NCBI GenBank assembly: GCA_012728535.1
Contig: JAAYEX010000120.1
Location: 1-12,044 of the forward strand
Direction of reading: 5' to 3'
DNA length: 12,044 nt
Source: Clostridiaceae bacterium
Lineage (GTDB): Bacteria; Bacillota; Clostridia; Saccharofermentanales; DTU023
Shown here: positions 7,034 through 12,044 of the stretch, piece after piece
Layout: every line of letters begins with the position of its first letter
Position numbering within the stretch: the first letter of the stretch is position 1
Notes under the pieces: generated by a model
What the model was told of the DNA's origin: nothing
Databases searched by the model: none
The model's input: only the letters and a program-made list of their open reading frames with translations
Translations under genes and position numbers: made by a program

Positions 7034-7061
7034 ATCACCTCCACTAATAATACTAGTGGAG
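7034..7061 (-). promoter_or_regulatory. Dyad overlapping the ribosome binding site of the Spo0A-like gene
   Basis: The transcript would read CTCCACTA, a 7-base loop, then TAGTGGAG, a perfect 8-base-pair inverted repeat (7061-7054 with 7046-7039). The second arm contains the first four bases of the Shine-Dalgarno GGAGGTGAT (7042-7034). As RNA, the hairpin would partly hide the ribosome site; as DNA, the dyad could be an operator. It has no T run and so is not a terminator. Confidence 0.55.
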
Positions 7062-7092
7062 AATCCGACAATAAACTTTGATCAAATCAAAA

Positions 7093-7527
7093 TCAGGGCG
7101 AGTGATCAGCTACGTTTGCCGAATCTTCAGTCTCACCGACATAAATTAATTTCATGACATAATTGGTACGTTCAGTGAAATATATCTGATACTTACCTGT
7201 TTCCGGATTTCCAAAGTATGACGGAGGATAGAAAAAGATTTGCTCTTCTGTGATTATTCGATTGTAAACAAAGTTTTTTTCAGATAATTTGACTTCCGTG
7301 CTGTCATACTGACCAAAGACTATCTGCACTGCATCAAAAACACGCGGTACAAATTGACTTGCCGCCAGATAAAAAAGCAGAACGACAAGTAACAATGGAA
7401 TAAAGTACGAAAAGGGTGAACGATTAGTGTGATTCCAATTCTTGCGCAAAGCAACCATCATCAGAACAAACAAGACGATTACCATTATAAAACTTGCTAT
7501 TAAACCAAATAAAAAATACCATCGCAT
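7093..7527 (-). CDS. Small two-helix membrane protein, function unknown
   Basis: I do not recognise this 144-residue protein. It has two hydrophobic helices (about 4-27 and 42-58) joined by a basic loop (RKNWNHTNR, 28-36). By the positive-inside rule both termini face outside, leaving a C-terminal domain of about 85 residues on the outer face. That part is rich in aromatic and beta-prone residues (for example IFFYPPSYFG, 97-106, and YQIYFTERTNYVMKLIYVG, 113-131) and ends in a short acidic tail. There are no cysteines and no recognisable catalytic motif. ATG 7527 lies 9 bases after the ligA stop; the ribosome site GGTGAG overlaps that stop, so expression with ligA is likely. The tight spacing, the ribosome site and plausible topology argue that it is a real gene. 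Confidence 0.75.
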   Translation of the reverse strand: MRWYFLFGLIASFIMVIVLFVLMMVALRKNWNHTNRSPFSYFIPLLLVVLLFYLAASQFVPRVFDAVQIVFGQYDSTEVKLSEKNFVYNRIITEEQIFFYPPSYFGNPETGKYQIYFTERTNYVMKLIYVGETEDSANVADHSP

Positions 7528-7536
7528 CAGTTAAAC

Positions 7537-9606
7537 TCACCCCTCACTTTCAGCCAGCATGGACAACAAATCACTTTCGGAGATTATGGATATACCGAGC
7601 GCTAGCGCGCGGTCATATTTACTGCCTGAATTCTCTCCCGCCAACAGATAATCAGTTTTGCCCGATACACTGCCGCTAACCCGTCCGCCTTCATTCTTAA
7701 TCAGCTCACTGGCTTCGTTACGGCTCAGATTTGGTAGTGTTCCGGTCAGGACAAAGACCAAGCCCTCAAATCTTGTCCCGGTATCTTCAGGTGCAGGAGT
7801 TTCGCTGGTTTTTACTCCGGCAGTCCTAAGTTGAGAGATCAGAGCCTGCGATTGCGGCAAAGCGAACCAATCCTTAATGGCCTCTGCTGTTTTTTGCCCA
7901 ATATCCGGAATTGTAGAAAGTTCTTCAACAGTGGCAGCAGCAATAGCATCGAGTGAGTTCAGTTGACCTGCCAGCGCTTGAGCCGTCTGCACACCAACAT
8001 GAGGTATTCCGAATCCGGTCAACAGCCTGTATAAAGGAGCTTCTTTAGAGTTTTCAATCGCGGCTAAAAGCGCGTCGACTGATTTTTCGCGACCGACTCC
8101 TCCCCATTCAACCAGTTCATCACGTTTATCCCTCAACAAATAAATATCTGCCAAAGAATGAACATATTCACCCTCAATTAAAGCAATGGCGGTTTTTTCA
8201 CCTAAGCCATCAATTGACATAGCAGCCTGAGACGCAAAATATGAGAGATGGCGCTTCATTTGTGCCGGGCAGTCCGTATTTGTGCAATACAAGTCGACAC
8301 CTTGATCTAAAAAGCTGGTCGGTGATTCACAGGAAGGGCACCTGTCAGGAAGACGGAAAATTTTCTCACTGCCGTTACGATGCTCTTTAACTACGCCCAA
8401 AACAGCAGGAATAATTTCGCCTCCTTTATGTACCAAAACCGTATCCCCTACCCTCACGTCAAGTTTGTCAATATAATTCTGATTATGTAAAGTGGCTCGC
8501 CGGACAGTTGTTCCTGCCAGCTGAACAGGCGCCAGAATAGCTAGAGGTGTGATCTTACCGGTACGTCCCACCTGTGCTCTGATTTCAAGAATTTTTGTCT
8601 CTTTTACTTCCGGAGGGTATTTGTATGCAACAGCCCAGCGAGGCGCTTTACTGGTCGTTCCCAGCCTCTGGCGCAGCTTGAGCTGGTCAACCTTGACTAC
8701 AGCACCGTCAATCTCATATGGGAAGCCCCCACGAACCTTATCTACCTTCTCTATTTCTGAGAATATCTCCTCTGTAGTGGTGAACAATTCAGAAGATTTG
8801 ATCGTGTCAAATCCCAATGAATCCAAATACATCAGTTCAGCCCTGTCAGAATCAAACTCTTTCGAAGAATACTGGATTTCAAAAGCTGTGAAGGCCAGCC
8901 CCCGTTCCACGACTACAGAAGAATCAAGCTGACGCAAAGTCCCGGCTGCTGCATTTCGCGGATTAGCGAAAGTCTTCTCATCTTTTGCAGCCAGCTCTTC
9001 GTTTATACGATCAAACTCTTCTTTGGGCATATACACTTCGCCACGAACTGACACTTCTGACAGAGGTTCGGAAAGGACATGCGGTAAATGACTTAACTGT
9101 ATGGCATTTAAAGTTACATCCTCACCAAAGTTCACTCCGTCACCACGGGTAATTGCACGCTGCAATACACCGTTTTCATATGTCACAGATAAAGAAAGGC
9201 CGTCAACTTTCGCTTCGACGATGAACTGCGCTTCGGGCACAGCTGCACGTGTACGCTGAATAAAAGCATTAACATCTTCCAGCGAAAAAACATCATTAAG
9301 GGAAAGCATGGGATATCGGTGCGGTACACGTTGAAAACGTTCGCTGGCGCGACCGCCGACAGTCATTGTTGGTGACATCCCATCTGTCAGCTGCGGAAAG
9401 GCGGTTTCGATCTTTCGCAGCCGTTGTGAAAGAAGATCATACTGGGCATCTGTTATCAGAGGGTCGTCCAGATCATAGTAGGCATGATTGTATTGCCGCA
9501 ACTGCTCTCGCAGCTCCTCAATCTCCTCCATAGCAGAAGACTCGGAGAGGCCGTCCAGCCATTCCTCCGAGTCTTTTATCAAATCTGAGAAATTTCCATC
9601 AGACAC
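7537..9606 (-). CDS. ligA: NAD-dependent DNA ligase LigA
   Basis: LigA seals nicks in DNA during replication (Okazaki fragments) and repair, using NAD+ to adenylate its active-site lysine. With GTG 9606 it has 689 residues, near the usual 670. Domains in order: the Ia NAD-binding helices (about 26-80), adenylation domain with KVDG (Lys133 to Gly136), OB fold (about 335-415), a four-cysteine zinc finger (Cys423, 426, 441, 446), helix-hairpin-helix repeats (about 460-595, including PDIGQKTAEAI), and a C-terminal BRCT domain (about 612-685). The GTG start lies one base after the fba stop and has GAGGA 7 bases upstream. An upstream start at 9684 would overlap fba by 77 bases, and ATG 9531, which matches the usual family N-terminus better, lacks a ribosome site. 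With GTG there are about 25 extra acidic N-terminal residues. It is followed after 9 bases by the small membrane gene. Confidence 0.97.
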   Translation of the reverse strand: MSDGNFSDLIKDSEEWLDGLSESSAMEEIEELREQLRQYNHAYYDLDDPLITDAQYDLLSQRLRKIETAFPQLTDGMSPTMTVGGRASERFQRVPHRYPMLSLNDVFSLEDVNAFIQRTRAAVPEAQFIVEAKVDGLSLSVTYENGVLQRAITRGDGVNFGEDVTLNAIQLSHLPHVLSEPLSEVSVRGEVYMPKEEFDRINEELAAKDEKTFANPRNAAAGTLRQLDSSVVVERGLAFTAFEIQYSSKEFDSDRAELMYLDSLGFDTIKSSELFTTTEEIFSEIEKVDKVRGGFPYEIDGAVVKVDQLKLRQRLGTTSKAPRWAVAYKYPPEVKETKILEIRAQVGRTGKITPLAILAPVQLAGTTVRRATLHNQNYIDKLDVRVGDTVLVHKGGEIIPAVLGVVKEHRNGSEKIFRLPDRCPSCESPTSFLDQGVDLYCTNTDCPAQMKRHLSYFASQAAMSIDGLGEKTAIALIEGEYVHSLADIYLLRDKRDELVEWGGVGREKSVDALLAAIENSKEAPLYRLLTGFGIPHVGVQTAQALAGQLNSLDAIAAATVEELSTIPDIGQKTAEAIKDWFALPQSQALISQLRTAGVKTSETPAPEDTGTRFEGLVFVLTGTLPNLSRNEASELIKNEGGRVSGSVSGKTDYLLAGENSGSKYDRALALGISIISESDLLSMLAESEG

Positions 9607-9607
9607 T

Positions 9608-10567
9608 TTATAGTCCTCGCAGATCCTCAGCCTTTCCGGCACATCCAAGAACATCAACAATCTTGCGATGGACCATAGCTTCAATTGCGTCTCTGGCGGG
9701 GCTTAGATACTTTCTGGGGTCGAAATCAGAGGGGTGATCATTAAAGTGTTTGCGAACAGTACCTGTCATAGCCAGACGCAGGTCGCTGTCTATATTTATT
9801 TTGCAAACAGCCATCCCTGCAGCCCTGCGGAGCATATCTTCAGGGATTCCGATAGCATCGGGCATATCACCGCCGTTTTCATTAATCATTTGCACAAATT
9901 CAGGTATAACTGAGCTGGCTCCATGCAATACGATTGGGAATCCGGGCAAACGGCGTTCAATTTCTTCCAAAATATCAAAACGAAGTTCCGGTTTCTGGCC
10001 GGGCTTAAACTTATAAGCACCATGACTCGTGCCTATTGCGATAGCCAAGGAATCACAACCTGTACGGGTAACAAAATCCTGAACCTGATCCGGGTCTGTG
10101 TAGGAAGCTTCTTCAGCTGATACATTGATATCGTCCTCAACACCTTCCAGACGGCCGAGTTCGGCCTCTACTGTGACATACGGATCATGATTGTGAGCGT
10201 ACTCTACTACTTTGCGAGTTAAAGCAACGTTCTCCTCATAGGGCAGATGAGAACCATCGATCATGACTGATGTAAAACCGCTGTCAATGCAGTCAACACA
10301 TAATTCATAGGAATCACCGTGATCGAGATGCAGTGCAATCGGTAGGCCTGTTTCGATGATTGCTGCTTCAACCAGCTTGGTTAAATATGTCTGATTGGCA
10401 TACTTGCGGGCTCCGGCAGAAACTTGCAAGATCAAGGGTGCATCCAGCTTCTTAGCAGCCTGAGTGATACCCTGGATAATTTCCATATTATTGACATTGA
10501 AGGCTCCTATGGCGTAGCCGCCTTCGTAGGCATTTTTAAACATTTCTGTCGTTGATACTAATGGCAT
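9608..10567 (-). CDS. fba: Class II fructose-1,6-bisphosphate aldolase
   Basis: This cytoplasmic, zinc-dependent glycolytic enzyme cleaves fructose 1,6-bisphosphate to dihydroxyacetone phosphate and glyceraldehyde 3-phosphate. The 319 residues form a single TIM-barrel domain of normal length. Metal-site and catalytic segments are visible: LHLDHGDS with catalytic-type Asp82 and ligand His83, VEAELG with Glu134, GTSHGAYK with His182, and VLHGASS with His215. NIDSDLR (258-264) is the usual phosphate-binding segment. ATG 10567 was chosen over the ATG six bases earlier because AAGGAG sits 7 bases before it and would be almost on top of the first. Its stop is one base from the ligA start. An extended -10 promoter lies at the end of valS. 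Tagatose-bisphosphate aldolases share the fold, so substrate preference is by family likeness, but the aldolase call is secure. Confidence 0.95.
   Translation of the reverse strand: MPLVSTTEMFKNAYEGGYAIGAFNVNNMEIIQGITQAAKKLDAPLILQVSAGARKYANQTYLTKLVEAAIIETGLPIALHLDHGDSYELCVDCIDSGFTSVMIDGSHLPYEENVALTRKVVEYAHNHDPYVTVEAELGRLEGVEDDINVSAEEASYTDPDQVQDFVTRTGCDSLAIAIGTSHGAYKFKPGQKPELRFDILEEIERRLPGFPIVLHGASSVIPEFVQMINENGGDMPDAIGIPEDMLRRAAGMAVCKINIDSDLRLAMTGTVRKHFNDHPSDFDPRKYLSPARDAIEAMVHRKIVDVLGCAGKAEDLRGL
9614..9618 (-). promoter_or_regulatory. Ribosome binding site that sets the ligA start
   Basis: GAGGA on the minus strand, inside the last codons of fba, lies 7 bases before GTG 9606. It supports GTG over ATG 9531 and suggests coupled translation of fba and ligA. 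Confidence 0.65.
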
Positions 10568-10574
10568 AATCATT

Positions 10575-10580
10575 CTCCTT
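10575..10580 (-). promoter_or_regulatory. Ribosome binding site that sets the fba start
   Basis: AAGGAG on the minus strand lies 7 bases before ATG 10567. It is only one base before the alternative ATG at 10573, so the second ATG is the better start. Confidence 0.8.
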
Positions 10581-10588
10581 ATTCATCA

Positions 10589-10614
10589 AATAAACAATTA
10601 GATGCTTGTTTATT
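10589..10614 (-). repeat. 9-base perfect inverted repeat in the fba leader
   Basis: AATAAACAA (10589-10597) and TTGTTTATT (10606-10614) form a perfect dyad with an 8-base spacer. It lies between the fba -10 and its ribosome site, so it would be in the 5' leader just after the expected transcription start. It could be a repressor operator or an AT-rich hairpin. There is no T run, so it is not a good terminator for valS. Confidence 0.6.
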
Positions 10615-10623
10615 ACTAGCTAA

Positions 10624-10632
10624 ATTATAGCA
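10624..10632 (-). promoter_or_regulatory. Extended -10 promoter of fba, overlapping the valS stop
   Basis: The minus strand reads TGCTATAAT (10632-10624): a perfect -10 TATAAT with the TGn extension. The position 17 bases upstream has no good -35, which extended -10 promoters can tolerate. Transcription would begin near 10617, within the 57-base gap between valS and fba. The valS stop codon TAA (10627-10625) is part of the -10 box. Confidence 0.6.
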
Positions 10633-12044
10633 TAGAGCGTAAGGTTTCTATTCTCTCTTCAGCTTGCTCCAGCTCACTCTGATAACGTTCCAGTTTTGCT
10701 TTCTCATTATTAACAACCTCTTCCGGTGCCCTGTCAACAAAATTCTTATTGCTGAGCATGCCCTGTGAGCGTTGTATTTCCTTTCTGATACGTTCTTTCT
10801 CCCCTTCCAAGCGTTGGATTTCATCCTTGATATCCACCAGTTCACGCATAGAAATCAGTAGTTCACCACCCGGGAATTGAATTGACACGCCATCTTTAAG
10901 AGCTTCAGCTTCTGTTGCGCTGCGAATCTCTCCTATGCCCGCCAAACGGGAAAGCATGTCTCCACCATCGAGTAACCGCTGAGCAATTGTGTCTTCAGCT
11001 TTTACGACAGCGTTCACTTTTTTAGCTGAAGGAAGCCGGTAATCTGCGCGCAGATTTCTTACGGCACGTATGGCTTCCATCAGGCAATCCATAGTACTTT
11101 CCGCTTCTTTGTCTGTCGGGTAAGCTTCATATAGCGGCCAGGCTGATGAAATAAGCAGTCCATCCAGATCCAGATGCTTATGGATGGCCTCTGTTACATA
11201 TGGCATAAATGGGTGCAGCAGCTTGATTATTACCTGTAGGACATCAAACAAAACCTTTTGTGCTGCCCTGCCACTTTTTCCTCCCTGATGAAGTCTTTCT
11301 TTCACAAACTCTATGTACCAGTCACAGTAGAGGTCCCAGATAAACTGATAAACTCTTTCCTGAGCTAAACCAAGCTCCAGCTTGTCCAGATATGCACCTA
11401 CATCCTTAATCGCATGATGGGCTTCGTGTAAAATCCATCTGTCTTCTACTTCCAGCATTTCAGCTGTGACATCACTGTAGTCTCTGTTATCATCCAGATT
11501 CATCAGAACGAAACGAAAGGCATTCCAAAGCTTATTCATGAAATTACGGCCGGCTTCAACTTTTTCCTCACGGAAGCGCATGTCATTGCCGGGAGCAGTA
11601 CCATAGATTAATGAAAACCGCAGCGCGTCAGCACCATATATATCAATAATTTCCAGGGGATCAATGCCGTTGTTGAGTGATTTAGTCATCTTGCGGCCCT
11701 GAGAATCCAGCACCATACCATGTATCAGAACCTTTTTGAAAGGTACCTGCCCGGTATGTTCAATGGCTGAGAAAATCATCCGAGCAACCCAAAAGAAAAT
11801 TATGTCATAACCCGGAACAATCACATCCGTGGGGTAAAAAGTCCGGTAATCTACTGTATCTTCCGGCCAGCCTAATGTTGAAAAGGGCCAGAGTGCAGAA
11901 GAAAACCAGGTATCGAGAGTGTCTTCATCTCTTCTCAAACCTGAAGATTTACACTTCGGGCATTTTGTCGGCTCCTCGCGGGCGACAATCAGTTCACCAC
12001 AATCATTGCAATACCAGGCAGGAATACGGTGCCCCCACCAGAGC
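10625..12044 (-). CDS. valS: Valyl-tRNA synthetase, C-terminal part (5' end outside window)
   Basis: ValRS charges tRNA-Val with valine in the cytoplasm and edits mischarged threonine. The frame is open to the right edge and 472 residues are visible, roughly the last half of a protein of about 880. The visible part begins at LWWGHRIPAWYC, at the return from the editing domain to the Rossmann catalytic core. Features: a four-cysteine zinc cluster (visible residues 12, 15, 28, 31), the ValRS signature DEDTLDTWFSSALWPFSTLG (about 39-58), the KMSKS loop here as KMTKS (118-122), the anticodon-binding helical domain, and a C-terminal coiled coil (about the last 70 residues) typical of ValRS. A TTG at 11938 is an internal leucine codon, not the start. 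The gene ends LRSML-TAA, and the stop lies within the promoter of fba. Confidence 0.97.
   Translation of the reverse strand, partial: LWWGHRIPAWYCNDCGELIVAREEPTKCPKCKSSGLRRDEDTLDTWFSSALWPFSTLGWPEDTVDYRTFYPTDVIVPGYDIIFFWVARMIFSAIEHTGQVPFKKVLIHGMVLDSQGRKMTKSLNNGIDPLEIIDIYGADALRFSLIYGTAPGNDMRFREEKVEAGRNFMNKLWNAFRFVLMNLDDNRDYSDVTAEMLEVEDRWILHEAHHAIKDVGAYLDKLELGLAQERVYQFIWDLYCDWYIEFVKERLHQGGKSGRAAQKVLFDVLQVIIKLLHPFMPYVTEAIHKHLDLDGLLISSAWPLYEAYPTDKEAESTMDCLMEAIRAVRNLRADYRLPSAKKVNAVVKAEDTIAQRLLDGGDMLSRLAGIGEIRSATEAEALKDGVSIQFPGGELLISMRELVDIKDEIQRLEGEKERIRKEIQRSQGMLSNKNFVDRAPEEVVNNEKAKLERYQSELEQAEERIETLRSML

Noticed and set aside
7121..7134. GAATCTTCAGTCTC also found at 5842-5855
   Set aside because: A single shared 14-mer in 12 kb can occur by chance. 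One copy is intergenic, the other coding, and there are no repeat flanks.
9607..9684. Longer LigA N-terminus starting at ATG 9684
   Set aside because: It lies inside fba in another frame and is not found in LigA proteins. GTG 9606 has a suitable ribosome site.

Overview
This is a chromosomal stretch from a low-to-moderate GC, Gram-positive-type bacterium, most likely a member of the Clostridia. The evidence is a protein with a Spo0A-type DNA-binding domain (a Firmicutes hallmark), strong AGGAGG-type ribosome binding sites throughout, frequent GTG/TTG starts, and an FHA-SEDS/short class B PBP pair. Species cannot be named from the sequence. Nothing here looks like a phage, plasmid, IS element, CRISPR array or RNA gene.

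Layout, left to right. At 1-567 (+) is the end of a membrane protein resembling the N-terminal part of DHHW-family proteins; it is open at the left edge. It converges, 11 bases apart, on a three-gene minus-strand operon read from 5732 down to 579: a membrane-bound nucleotide-sugar 4,6-dehydratase (PglF/CapD/WbpM type), an FHA domain fused to a SEDS (FtsW/RodA) glycosyltransferase, and a short class B penicillin-binding protein. Its promoter is visible at 5768-5796. Divergent from it is the HU gene (6004-6279, +), with its own near-consensus promoter and a bidirectional terminator (6306-6334).

From the right edge to 6369, all on the minus strand: valS (3' two fifths or so, open at the right edge), fba (class II aldolase), ligA, a small two-helix membrane protein of unknown function, and a Spo0A-like regulator. 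A promoter for fba overlaps the valS stop codon. fba, ligA and the small membrane gene are separated by 1 and 9 bases and look co-transcribed. A 64-base gap holding a dyad that includes part of the Shine-Dalgarno sequence precedes the Spo0A-like gene.

How the genes fit together: the left operon is an envelope module. The SEDS protein polymerises glycan strands, its PBP partner cross-links them, and the fused FHA domain puts a phospho-signalling-type module on the cytoplasmic side of the polymerase. The dehydratase starts synthesis of a modified amino sugar for a surface glycan. The right side is housekeeping (translation, glycolysis, DNA ligation) with two unassigned genes riding behind it.

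The points most worth a second look are the FHA-SEDS fusion with atypical phosphothreonine-pocket residues, the Spo0A-like protein whose N-terminus looks like a shortened receiver domain with its acidic pair changed to serines, and the hairpin over that gene's ribosome binding site. Most of the window is ordinary core genome, and no clearly new multi-gene system is evident.
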